From Antilocapra americana (Eukaryota > Chordata > Mammalia > Artiodactyla > Antilocapridae): 64,000 nucleotides of DNA. Below, piece by piece: positions 22,747 to 33,790 of the stretch. The position numbers and the translations under genes are program-made. The notes under the pieces were generated by a model that searched no databases, was not told the DNA's origin, and saw nothing but the letters and a program-made list of their open reading frames with translations. How positions within the stretch are numbered: the stretch's first letter is position 1; the number at the start of each line of letters is the position of its first letter. The DNA is taken from assembly GCA_007570785.1 (NCBI GenBank), contig ML660201.1:45408473-45472472 (forward strand), written 5' to 3'.

Positions 22747-24049
22747 CTAGAGGGAAGCAGAGATTTTGTAAACCCGAAATGAGTTCAGGGGAAGGATGTG
22801 AAATCCAGCCCTCTGTAATGGGTGAGGACGCTGGGGAACTGCTTCCTGCTTTTGTTCTTGTACCAAAGGGATCCTGGAGAAGGTGGGATCTCACCCATGG
22901 CACCGGGAAGTCACCCTGCCTCCCCCCATCAGGAAGGGCTCCCACTCTAGGGGTTTAAGTAAGAGCTGGAACTTACATGTACGTCTCAGATACTCTTTTC
23001 CCAAGAGAAGTATTTTGGACCCAAAAGACGCCTTTGCCAAGGTTGTTTTTCCTTCTTAAAAAATGCTCATTCAAGAGAATTTGTATGTATAAGACATACT
23101 TGGTTAGAACTTTACCCTCCGTCAACCAGTCACAAAGGACCCTTGCTGGGGGCTGGTCCTTACCTTAATGGTAGACATTCGTTTGCACTGAGGGAGATGG
23201 GTTTCCTTGAGGAAAAAAGGCTCCATTCTTTGTCCTCACAGGACCTAGAGCCCTTTGACTGCTGCTGCCCCTGCAGCCCTCTTGTCACTGGGGGCCCCTG
23301 CACTTGTTACTGGATTCCTAAACTGTGAGGAGCAACACTGCGTCCATTCCTAACCCACTAATTTGCAAGGCTTTCAACAGTGCTCAGTCACTTTCCTAAT
23401 AGGCCTCAATGCATTTACTCTGAAGTGACAAATTAGTTGTAAAGTGATATGAGAGAAAATCTTTTAAACTGCTCATTAACCTTTGAAATGTGGTCCTGTG
23501 CAATTATTTGTATATTTTATATCAACAAAAAATGGCATGACTCCATTTAATAACGAGCTATAACAAAAGGCATTTTCTCATTCCACACAGGGCCAGAGTC
23601 CTAAGGCAATGAAGTAGTAAAAGAATAACCGAATTAGAAAAGTCACTGAAGGCAATTATGGCTTTTGAAATCCTACCAGTGGGAAACAAGAATGGATAAC
23701 TATGGCCTTTTATAGCGGTCAGCTACAGCCAGGGTGGAGATGGTTGTACATCTACGTTTGGCCTAATGAGTCAGCTGCTTGAATAAACTTTTCAGAAGAC
23801 ACACAAAGTCTGAAATCCGCGGTCCTTGAGATTGAGGTCGTCTGCCTTTCTCTGTGAGGAGAAAAGGCGCCAGCAGGGACTCGGCCAGGGTCAGGAGAAG
23901 TTGGGCAGGGACCTCTTTGCACACACGCAGGTACAGGTTGTGCTTTCCAGAAGAGGGCAATGGTGGGAGGGTACCTGGAGCAGCAGAGGGTACAATGGTG
24001 CCAATAGGGTACAGCTGTTTCCCCAAGTTCTAAAAATGGCTCCCTGGCC

Positions 24050-24200
24050 AGCAGCAGCAAGTCACCAGAGGTCTTATCAGAAACATGAATTCCCAGGCTC
24101 CAGTGGATCAAAAGCTCAGGGGTTGTCGGGGGGTCAGCAATCTGTGTTTTTACAAGCCCTCAGGTCGTTCTGAGGACTATTCCAGGGTCAGAACTTCTGT
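24050..24200 (+). mobile_element. MER5-like DNA transposon relic
   Basis: The pattern GGTCAGCAATCTGTGTTTTT, then ACAAGCCCTCAGGT and TTCTGAGG resembles the MER5 (hAT-Charlie) consensus. Non-autonomous, old and diverged. Confidence 0.5.
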
Positions 24201-24449
24201 ATTAGGCAAAGGAGCTAGTGATGGAAGGATTTAGGGACAGTACTTCCTCATTCCCCATAGTGCTGACAAAGGGAGAAGTTACTAAGAGAAACTGAGAAAT
24301 CCAAAACGTTACACTAAAGATCAATGTATGCAAAATCAATGTCTCTAGGTCACACAAAATGCTAAGGTCTTCAAATATAATGTCATAATTGGTAATACTG
24401 ACCATTTCAGGTCTGCGGAGTTACTCTTGTTTTATAAAACCGATATTCT

Positions 24450-25563
24450 TGAAAAGAAAAGGTCAGTTTTCATTCTAATCCCAAAGAAGGGCAATACCAA
24501 AGAATGTTCAAACTACTGCACAATTGCATTCATTTCACATGCTAGCAAAGTAATGCTCAAAACTCTAAAAGCAAGGCTTCAACAGTACATGAATCGAGGA
24601 CTTTGAGATGTTCAAGCTGGATTGAGAAAAGGCAGAGGAACCAGAGATCAAATTGCCAACATCGGTTATATCAGAGAAAAAGAGAATTCCAGAAAAACAT
24701 CTATTTCTGCTTCATTGACTATGAAGCTTTTGACTGTGGAAAATTCTTAAATAGAGATGGGAATACCAGACCACCTTACTCCTGCGAAAACTCTATGTAG
24801 GTCAAGAAGCAGCAGTTAGTACTGGACATGAAACAATAGACTGGTTCAAAATTGGAAAAGGAGTACATCAAGGCTGTATATTGTCACCTTGCTTATTTAA
24901 CTTATATGCAGAGTACATCATGTGAAATGCCAGTGGAATGAAGCACAAGCTGGAATCAAGATTGCCAGATATACAGATGACACCACCCTTATGGCAGAAA
25001 GTGAAGAGGAATTAAAGACCCTCTTGATGAAGGTGAAAAAGGAGAGTGAAAAAGCTGGTTTAAAACTCAACATTCAAAAAACTAAGATCATGGCATCCAG
25101 TTCCATCACTTTATGGCAACTAGATGGGGAAAAAGTGTAAACAGTGACAGAGCTGGACCATAAAAAAGACTGAGCACCAAAGAATTGATGCTTTTGAACT
25201 GTGTGGTGTTGGAGAAGATTCATAAGAGTCCTCTGGACTGCAAGGAGATCAATCCAGTCAATCCTAAAGGAAATCAATCCTGAATATTCACTGGAAGGAC
25301 TGATGCTGAAGCTGAAGCTTCAATACTTTGGCCACCTGATGTGAAGAACCAACTCATTAGAAAAGACCCTAATGCTGGGAAAGACTGAAGGCAGGAGGAG
25401 AAAGGGATGACAGAGGACCAGATGGTTGGATGGCATCACCAACTCAATGGGCACGAGATTGAGCAAGCTCTGGGAGATGGTGAAGGACAGGGAAGCTTGG
25501 TGTGCTGCAGTCCAAGGGATTGCAAAGAGTTGGACATGACAGATCAACTGAATAACAACAAAG
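24450..25563 (+). mobile_element. BovB (RTE) LINE, 5'-truncated, decayed
   Basis: Recognisable reverse-transcriptase pieces are NIYFCFIDYEAFDCG, then the palm motif region ARYTDDTTLMAESEEELKT and KAGLKLNIQKTKIMAS. It runs to the BovB 3' end with CTTTGGCCACCTGATG and AGAGTTGGACATGACAGATC. Stops and frame breaks make it non-coding. The catalytic box reads YTDD where the active family has YADD. BovB is an RTE element known for horizontal transfer into ruminants from squamate-related sources. Confidence 0.92.
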
Positions 25564-25574
25564 ATAACTGACGC

Positions 25575-25885
25575 AATTATACTGTTCTAAGTGAAAGAAG
25601 TCAGTCTCAAGAGGCTGCAGTCTACACAATTCCCTTTATATGACATTCTGGAAAAGGCACAATGACAGTAATGGAGAATAGATCAATGGTTGCCACAGGT
25701 TAAAGGTAGGGGAAGGGTTTGACTATAAAGGGGTAGTGAGATGAAAATTCTGGGAATTAAAATTTTTTTAAAAATCTTGATTGTGATGATGGTTACGTGA
25801 CTTTTATGTGTCTGCCAAAATTTACACAGCTGTAAATCCTAAAGAGTAAATTTTACTGTTTGTAAATAGAAAAATACATAAATAA
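25575..25885 (+). mobile_element. Older L1 (L1M-like) 3' end
   Basis: The sequence TTATATGACATTCTGGAAAA, then GATCAATGGTTGCC, GATGGTTACGTGA and a terminal AATACATAAATAAA follows the 3' part of ancient mammalian L1 elements. It abuts the BovB copy. Confidence 0.65.
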
Positions 25886-26708
25886 AATTACTGTTTGCCC
25901 TGTCTACTGCTCACTCTAAGACCACTGGTTCATCCCAGAATCACAGAGTTGGGAGGGAGCTTAGAGGGAATGATTACAGTCCCCAAGGCAGCAGAGAAAT
26001 CTCCCCTAGAGGACTCCAGGGAGCTTCTGTTTGAGAACCACCAACAGAGAGGAGCTCCACATCTCCAAAAGCAGGCCAGCTTATAGCAAATAACTTTGTG
26101 TGAGCAAGTTATTTCTTTTATTGGCTAAAACTGGTGTTACCACCACTGTTTTCTACCTGTTTTTCCTAGTCCTATTCCTTGGAACTACAGATACAAGGGC
26201 AGGGGCCCTCTCCTCCACTTTAGGGATGGCAGAGGAACTGCCCAGAGGCACAGCCTGAAGCCAAGCACTTATCCCTCATGAGCCCAGCCCTCTGTGCAGG
26301 AGTCTGTGCCGCTTTCAGGTCTGAGAAGTGATCTGGTCTGGGCTCTAGCCGTAGGAATGCCTGGACCATACACTGGGGAACCTCCAGACAGAAAAGACAA
26401 CATGCTCCTGGGATTGCCTTCTGAGTGAAGCTGGGAGGCTACAGTCTCAGTCACCCTCTCCTCGGTCAGAACAGTCCTTTCACATGATGTTCGTTCCTTT
26501 CCTCTGATTCTTCTCTGGCCTCTAAGTCCATGAAGAAAATCCACAAATCACTTGTGGCCAGCAAGGCAGGGAAACCCTTGGATGGGACTCAAGACAGCCA
26601 AGAACTACACTAGAATTACAGCCTGGCTATCTGCATCATGTGCCAGGGCAAAAGGGGGTCAATTCCAGGGAGGAGTACCCCTAACACCGCCAGGGGGGGC
26701 GGTCTCAC

Positions 26709-26857
26709 CTGTTTGAAGTTGCCGTTTTTCCTCTGCTCCCAGTCCATCATGTCGTGAAAGATGGGAATCATGATATTCCGCACTTCAGGCTGTGGGACCA
26801 GTGTCACACCCAGGAACGGGCCAATCATTCCCGGAATGAAGTGGATCTTATGCTCAC
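26709..26857 (-). CDS. DOCK3: DOCK3 exon 18 of window (helical middle)
   Basis: 149 nt, completing Gly w667 and encoding w668-w716. It reads EHKIHFIPGMIGPFLGVTLV, then PQPEVRNIMIPIFHDMMDWE and QRKNGNFKQ. IPGMIGPFL and IPIFHDMM are strongly conserved DOCK motifs. The acceptor is GTTCAG and the donor GTGAGA. Confidence 0.97.
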
Positions 26858-28912
26858 CTGAACAACACAACCCAGGAGATAGAAGTTTATGCTCCAGCCA
26901 CACAAGCTTCCCGAGCAGGGCCACAGCACATGATCTGACCTTCACTGGGAGCATCAGAGAACACAGAAAGCTTTTCCCTATGGGTTTCTGAAATATTCCC
27001 TTCTCTTGGCTTTTTAAGAGTTTGCAGACTAAATTATCTCAGTCCAATTGAAAAAAAATTTAACAGGCACAAGTTGTTTCCAAAGAATTTGCTGGGAGGT
27101 TCTACAAACTATCTGAAAATCATTCTGAGGTCAAGGAGCAGAGTCACTACTTTAGATAGAATAGGATTTCTGAATACCCTGCAATAGTTTCTGGTAGTCT
27201 GTTCACAGCATTTATTCAGCAAGGAAAATTAATCAATTTCTGCTTAAACACAATGCACTGACACTGGGGTTTCTGCCTGTAGCTCAGAAGCATTTAAGTG
27301 ATGAGGATGTTCAGTCTACTAGAGGTCTGGATCCATAGGCCTCTTCACTGTCGGTGCTCAAATGTGCCTAAGAGTCCCTCTCCTGAGTTAGCAGGAGCCT
27401 CCTGCATAGCCATACCTTGACAGACTGGCTGAGAGACTCTCTACGTGTACTCCCGATCCCACCCCTTGCCTTCACATTGCACTTTTGATGGTAGAACTAT
27501 ATTTATTCAGACCAGCTTGGCTGATCTCTCAATTTTCTTAATGAGGCCTTTCCATGGGAAGAGTGTGGTGTGAATTTCCCTGTAACTAGCCTGTCAGTTG
27601 GAGCATGTTCCCAGTATCCAGGGCCGGTCTTAAAGACTATGGGACAGAACTTTTCTCTTCCTCATAAAGATGAAACAAGAGTGAACCATTTTCCAGAGCT
27701 GTTTTCAGTCCTTCAGAGACTTCAGGGGACAAACTGTGGGCCTTTGTAGTGACTGTTACAGTCAAGCAAAATCAGTTCCTGAGAACTAGAAAATGTCATT
27801 TCCACCAAAAACAATGAGGTAGGAATGGATTTCTTGGGGGAAATCTGACATGTTTTTTTAACTCTTTCATGTTGAAAGCCTAACTAAGGAGCAAGTGCTA
27901 GCTAGCCTCGAGGCAGATTCTGCATATTCCAATCTTGGTATCTGGTATAGTGCTGGTCCCTCGTGTTTCTGGGAATTTCAGAATCAACTTCAGGGTGAAC
28001 ACCTACACCTGGTCTGTGCTGGATGCAGAGGGTATGAGTACTGAACCACTAGAGAGCTGGTTTGGGGAAATCCAGCCCCACTCATGGATGGAAGGCCCCA
28101 GGGCTGGCAGAAATGCTTTGCATCTTGCTCGCTGCTTCTAGGGTTGTGACTGGGATGGTTGATGGAGGACTATGAGATTTTATGGCCATCCTTTCTAAGA
28201 CTTCAGAGTTTAGTTGAAAGCAGTTCTCACTGGGAAGAACAACAGCAGCTTCTCTGGCATCCAGGCAGGCCTCTAAGAAGCCGACAGAAGCAAAGGACGG
28301 CCCACCTAGTCACCAGGGCAACCCAAGGATTCCACCAAAACCTGACAATTTCAAGATTCAAAGTGATGGATATTAGAGAAGCTGTAAAGAGAAGCTGTCG
28401 AAAGAAAGGAGACTAAAATCAGTCTCACCTAGATGCAGCAGTTCCCTTTGTACATGCACCTGTCAGCGGGAACCTTGTCTGGATGCCTGAATACCAGAGA
28501 CCCAAGAAGGATTTCAATCTTTACTAAAAAGAACAGCTTCCATTGCTCATGAACTGACTGGGCTTCTGGGCCTGTGACATCTGGACTGGGACACGGGCAG
28601 CCCAGAGGATCTTATACTCTTATAGAGTCTCAGATATTATATTCTTACAGCCTCATCTTCTTTTTCTCCTTTTGACTTTTGTTCTCAAAAAAGGGTCTGT
28701 GCATATGTATCGCTGGGGTCTTATTTCTCAGCTTAACTCTCCTGCCAAGGGCTTTACACTATACCACCCATCTGAGGTGTTATGTTAAAGATATGTGAAG
28801 ATCTCTTGGGTCTGAATTAACATTCATAAAACCTGGGGGAAGCAACTAGTCTTGTAACTTCTTATTTGGCTACACAATATGTGTAAGGGAAGAGTGTGGA
28901 GAATAGACCTAC
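26858..28912. other. DOCK3 intron 17
   Basis: 2.1 kb, apparently unique. I recognise no repeat or exon. Confidence 0.65.
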
Positions 28913-28971
28913 CCAAATTCTGCCACATGCTGAAGAGTTCATAAGCCATCATCACACGCATGTCCCCGTAC
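28913..28971 (-). CDS. DOCK3: DOCK3 exon 17 of window (helical middle)
   Basis: 59 nt, completing Lys w647 and encoding w648-w666 plus one base. It reads YGDMRVMMAYELFSMWQNL, with the following Gly split to exon 18. The acceptor is TTCCCAG and the donor GTAGGT. It is small but phase-consistent with both neighbours. Confidence 0.96.
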
Positions 28972-29217
28972 CTGGGAATAGAACACAGGAAACAGCTATT
29001 AGCACAAAGGTTCAGAAAGACAGGAGGCCAGCATTTCAGCTCTGTTTCTAGCGCTTTTCAAAAGACAAAATCATTTTGCTCACAGTTAAGCTCTTACACT
29101 TGGCTCCTTGGGAAGCCACCTCAATGAGAACCCTGTGGACGTCTCTAGGAGCCCCTCCTGGAAACATAACCCTATCTGGGCACATGTAGGAAGATGAATA
29201 AGAGACATATGTCTTAC

Positions 29218-29318
29218 TTATCTAGAATCTTCTTCCTCTTGGTGGAAGTAATGATTTCTAGCTGAAGGCTTGGCTGATTTATGAACAGAACTGCCAGGCT
29301 AAAATAAGAATTCCACAC
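29218..29318 (-). CDS. DOCK3: DOCK3 exon 16 of window (helical middle)
   Basis: 101 nt, codons w614-w646 plus two bases. It reads VWNSYFSLAVLFINQPSLQL, then EIITSTKRKKILD. The donor is GTAAGA. The acceptor is unusual: its whole pyrimidine tract is a CT dinucleotide repeat running into CTAG. The exon is not a multiple of three, so skipping would break the frame. Confidence 0.97.
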
Positions 29319-29801
29319 CTAGAGAGAGAGAGAGAGAAAGAGGAAATATGTGACAGCCTGAGTTCTTAACCTTGCAAGGAGAGATTCTAAATATATGCAT
29401 GTAGCACAGAATTCATTTCAGTGTTAAGATCTTGATTTTTAGAAAAATATCTTTGCAAACAGGACTTTCCCCTGTTTTCTTGACTTCTCTGAAACCAACA
29501 GTGTTGATTCTGGACTAGAAAACAAACTCATGGGTTTCTGGCTCCCAGCACCTCCAGGAGGGGTTTCCTAGGTTATACTCTAATCATTATCAGGCCTGGA
29601 AGCTGTTTGATACTATGAACAGATTAAGAAAGCCCCCAGCCACCTATCATATGCTTAGCCGAATCCCTCTCAAATTCCTGACCTGCAAACCTGTGAGCAA
29701 AATAAAACAGCTGTTTTAAGTAAAACAAAAACAAAACAGGGAGTCTGGTTTTGGCTTTCTACGGTTATCACAAAGACAGTGACGGATTTTGGAGCTCCTA
29801 C
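29319..29801. other. DOCK3 intron 15
   Basis: 483 bp. Its 3' end is the CT repeat at 29321-29343, which serves as the exon 16 pyrimidine tract. A short A-rich patch lies near 29,700-29,735. Confidence 0.8.
29321..29343. repeat. AG/CT microsatellite at the exon 16 acceptor
   Basis: On the plus strand about nine AG units followed by AAAGAGG. On the transcript it reads CCTCTTT and then CT repeats directly into the exon 16 AG, so a length-variable repeat is the splice pyrimidine tract. Confidence 0.9.
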
Positions 29802-29877
29802 CTTAAAGTCGAAGTCTGTCTCTGTGAAATTCTTGTGCAGCGCAGAAGACAGGTACTGGACAGTAGTGACTATAATA
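29802..29877 (-). CDS. DOCK3: DOCK3 exon 15 of window (helical middle)
   Basis: 76 nt, completing Asn w588 and encoding w589-w613. It reads IIVTTVQYLSSALHKNF, then TETDFDFK. The acceptor is TCCTACAG and the donor GTAGGA. The region matches the well-conserved DOCK segment just before VWNSYFSLAV. Confidence 0.97.
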
Positions 29878-31790
29878 CTGTAGGAAGGGGACAAGGTGTT
29901 GGCAGAGTTAAAGGACTAACAGTAGCATCCCACAGCTTAGCATCCATGGTCTGTGGCCCATGTGCAAGCTTCCTGAGTACAAGCAGCTCTTGTGTAAGAT
30001 GTGACTTTAAGGGAGAAGGATGTGCGTGCATGCTCAGTTGTGTTCGACTCTTTGTGACCCCATGGACCATAGCCCACCAGGCTCCTCTCCCTATGGGATT
30101 TCCCAGGCAAGAATACTTGAGGGGGCTGCCATTTCCTTCTCCAGGGGATCCTCCCAATCCAGAGATAGAACCCATGTCTCTCGCGTTGGCAGGTGGATTC
30201 TTTAGCCCTGAGCCACCTGGAAGCCCAAGTGACAGGGATACATGGCACAAACCCCACAAAAACCCCCCAGTGGAGAAGTGCCCTACCAGTGGGTTCTAGA
30301 CCAAGCTCTGCTGACATCTGGTCTTGGCACTACTTTTCTCTAGCCACAGTTTCCCTATAAAAGGAGGGGAGTAAGGTTTCATGGTTCTTTCCGATTTCCT
30401 CCATTTCAAAGAATGATTCTAGTATTTGGGGGATCTTAGGAAAATGAACCTGTATTATGACCGACAGAGGACTTAAGAGTATCACTCTGTTACTCCACTT
30501 GGTAACAGGGGTTTATAGTTATTAAATCTCTACTTTTATCATATACTGTTATTTCCATGTGTAAGTCATTTGATTTCAGCCTTTGATCTAGAATATCACT
30601 TTCAATTTTTGCTTGGGCACATTTAAGGGTTAACGGGAGGCTGGCTTGCTAGAGTCAAGAGCACAGGTTAAGGGAGAGAGAAAGTGAAGTGGGACAGGTG
30701 AGTAAGGGTTTAATTACCAAGGGCACTGAATGCCTGGCAAAGGAGCTTACACCTAATAATGACCACCTAAGTTTGGTGCAGAAGAGGGGCAAGGCAAAAA
30801 CAGTGCATTAGAGAGACTCATTACCAGCAAGCAAATTTGAAAAGTAAAAGCCTTGAAAGAAGAGGCTTGCTCCTGCAGAATGGGCTGGAGAGCCTGAAGT
30901 GCTCTGAGTAGAACTAAGAGACAGAAACAAGAAGGGGTCAAATGGAAAATCCACTACTTAAGGCAATATCTCTGCAGCACTGTTTATAACCATTCTTCTG
31001 TTCTGTATGAAATGTTTGCCGTTGTCAAAAAAAGAGCACTATAAAAGGTATATAGTAGAAAAACCATCCTGTCACCATGCTAATAAATCTAACACAAATA
31101 ATTTCACTACATTCTGCATAATGATGACATAAAAGGCTGATCAGAGGGAGGAGGCAGAAGGCTAGAGAGTAGACGCCAAGTGGCCTTCTCCTGAGTAGAA
31201 GGGGACCCGACAAGCAAGCACCCTACTACCCACATGACTGGTTTGCTTTGCCAGTGAGAAGCACAGGGTAGAAATATGAATGGGGCAGACAAGTAGGGTA
31301 AACCACAGAGTGAATTCTGTGGCCAGCATCAGAGGTGGTCAGAGCCTCACAGCCAGGTTTTGGGTGGGTAATTAGCACTAGCTGTGGGGGACAAGCAGTC
31401 TCTGGCAGAAACACAAATCAAGTCAAGAGGAGGGCTTGGGATGCTGCCTGAAACCGCAGATCAACAGAGGCCAATGATCAGGCCCTCCTCATGCAGGAGC
31501 CCTCCTCTGGTGTCACAGCTCACATTCATGAAAGTTCCTTCCCTACCTTTACCATGACATCATCTGCCAGGCACTTAGACTCTACTTCTGAACTATCTTT
31601 GACTATTTCTCCTCCTTGAACTTTGGTAAATGGCCTGCTGACTGCGCTTCCAAACACTTTCACATTTAAACCCTCTCCTCTCTGTCCCCACAATTTTGAC
31701 CTTGACAAGTTTCCACCTCACTTCTTCTCTCACATGTAATAGTCTGGGGACAGCTGCGTGAAGGCTGGCACAGGGCCCTTCCACACTCAC
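29878..31790. other. DOCK3 intron 14
   Basis: 1.9 kb with one Bov-tA (30020-30227). Elsewhere unique. Confidence 0.75.
30020..30227 (-). mobile_element. Bov-tA SINE
   Basis: Reverse orientation: CATGCTCAGTTGTGTTCGAC, then CCCAGGCAAGAATACTTG and CCCTGAGCCACCTGGAAGCC. Near full-length. Confidence 0.9.
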
Positions 31791-31885
31791 TTGCTTGTAA
31801 GAAGTCTCATCACCATCCAGTCCCGAGGAAAGACACTCATCTTCATCAGGTTCCGGAACACACAGAAAATCTTCAGCAGGAATTC
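31791..31885 (-). CDS. DOCK3: DOCK3 exon 14 of window (helical middle)
   Basis: 95 nt, codons w557-w587 plus two bases. It reads EFLLKIFCVFRNLMKMSVFP, then RDWMVMRLLTS, with Asn completed by exon 15. A short CA run in the middle (CTGTGTGTT on the coding strand) is intact, so the frame is open. The acceptor is GGCCCAG and the donor GTGAGT. Confidence 0.97.
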
Positions 31886-33691
31886 CTGGGCCGAGAGGAA
31901 AATCTGATGTGAGATGCCACCTCCACCACTGCAGCACATACCTCCTCATCAGGCTCTCCGACCTCTAGATCACGAGAATGGAGGGGACCTGTGGGTGACG
32001 CTCTGGCTCCCTTCATGAGTTGCCTTCCTCTTAGAGGGCTGCATGGGAGTGAGGTCTGGCCACTGCCACAGGCCAGTCCCAAACTGGGGAGAAGAGATGC
32101 AGCTCTATACCTGCTCAGCCCAGTGCCTAAAGGCCAAAGCACAGGGAGTCCAGCAGACATGGCATCCAGCTGAGTCCACTGGTCTCAATCTGTGGGGCAT
32201 GGCCCCTGGGCACTTGATTGTAAGAACTGGTTTTCTTGGGTGTTAAGAACACATGGACTGGAGAAGCACTTCAGGGATAGATGAGTAAGTATCTCCAAAA
32301 CTGTGCTTCTCCATGAAAGCAATGAGAACAGTACAAAGACTGGTTAATGAAAGGCTTGCTGATTGAGAAGAATCAGCCTCATTTTCTGTGGGAAGAAGAA
32401 AACAAACAATAACTAAAAATTTTAAAAATTTCGAATGGCAGTAGAAGCCACTTGAAGAACAAAAGAAGTGTTCAAAGTGGCCGCTTTGCGGGAGTAGTGG
32501 GTAGACGTGGTCAGGTTGAGCCAAGGAACCAGTTTTATGTGACACACTTTGTAAAATGCTTTGGGTTTTAATATCGTATATACATACTGCTGCAATAAAA
32601 AACAAACATTTAATTAAAAAGTAAAGGAATGATGCTTCTGATTGAGAACTTGTTAGTGTCCTTTGCTCTCTCACAAACACACACATACACACACACAATG
32701 AAAATGATCTAAAACAGTCAGGACTGGATTTTCAAGCTCTACATCCCAGCGCAAGCATTTGCTTGACCTGGATATGACCTCCAGGCTCTGGTTAACTTAT
32801 GGCTCATTTCAAGGGCTGTCAAGTTCATGCGTCTGAGAAGATAGGCTGGCCTCACTGTAGTAAGTTAGGGATAACAATCTGCAGAGACCCACATCTGTGG
32901 AAAGGTAGGCCAGATCAAACACCAGAAAGTAACAGGTGATATTGATTAACTCATATGATTAATAAAGATTGATTACACAAATGGAAAACAGTATAGTGCA
33001 TTATTGTGAAATATTGACAAGTGACTTGACTCTGGATGGAGGCAAAGCATAGACATAAAGTTTACAACAGTTCCTTTATCCAGGGATGAACTCAGTGGCA
33101 TGGTCTAATGCAAACACACAAGCCCCTGGAGTCTGTCAGCAGACTCAAAGTTTGGGAACACGCTCCTGTCATCTGGTCCATGGGCCCATTTCTCTGGACT
33201 ACCTGCCCCTCAGCGCTCTAGATCCAGAGCGACAGCCAATGGACAGTGTTCGTATTTGCTCTCTACAAATATGAATCTTTCAGAAATACGTTTTACTGAA
33301 GAAAAGTTGTCATTATTATTATTACTACAGTTATTAAACAGTGAAGCCTGTTTCATGGGCAACCTACAACTCAACTGTTATGTTTATAAGAGAGGGAAGA
33401 GTCCTGGTTGGCTGACAATCAGTATGGCCCAGAGAAGTGTCTCTTAGAGGCACATGGTCATGTGGTTGCAATCAGTCAGCAAAGACTTTCCAGTGCTCCT
33501 GGGGTCTGGCTGTATGGGAACACCACCGGCTATCTGCTCCTGGAAGCCATACAGTCAGCTGTAAAGTGAGGGTGGTAAATCTTCCACTCTCGGCAGCGCG
33601 GGCCACTTGAACTTCTCTACTGGCAGGAGGAAAAACTGATGGGCAGTCTTAGCTGCATGCTTCCATTCCTGGGTGAAAGGTGTCGGCCTAC
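31886..33691. other. DOCK3 intron 13
   Basis: 1.8 kb, mostly unique, with an imperfect CA microsatellite at 32672-32698. Confidence 0.7.
32672..32698. repeat. Imperfect CA microsatellite
   Basis: CACAAACACACACATACACA followed by further CA units. A candidate length polymorphism, deep in the intron. Confidence 0.85.
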
Positions 33692-33790
33692 CTTGAGCTC
33701 ATCTTTGCTCTGGAAGTTGTCCAGGAGGTGCTGGTAATGTGTGTCACACATCTGGCGGAGCAGTGAGAGAAGGCAGGACACATACTCCCC
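33692..33790 (-). CDS. DOCK3: DOCK3 exon 13 of window (helical middle)
   Basis: 99 nt, codons w524-w556, phase 0 at both ends. It reads GEYVSCLLSLLRQMCDTHYQ, then HLLDNFQSKDELK. The acceptor is TTCCCCAG and the donor GTAGGC. It continues the helical repeats between DHR-1 and DHR-2. Confidence 0.97.

Larger units (their letters stand above)
22747..26708. other. DOCK3 intron 18
   Basis: 4.0 kb with a MER5-like relic (24050-24200), a BovB fragment (24450-25563) and an older L1 3' end (25575-25885). The remainder is unique. Confidence 0.75.

Noticed and set aside
31791..31885. An apparent 2-nt deletion and frameshift in exon 14
   Set aside because: On re-reading, the CA run is complete (AACACACAG on the plus strand), and the frame reads FCVFRNLMKM without interruption. 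The error was mine, not the sequence's.
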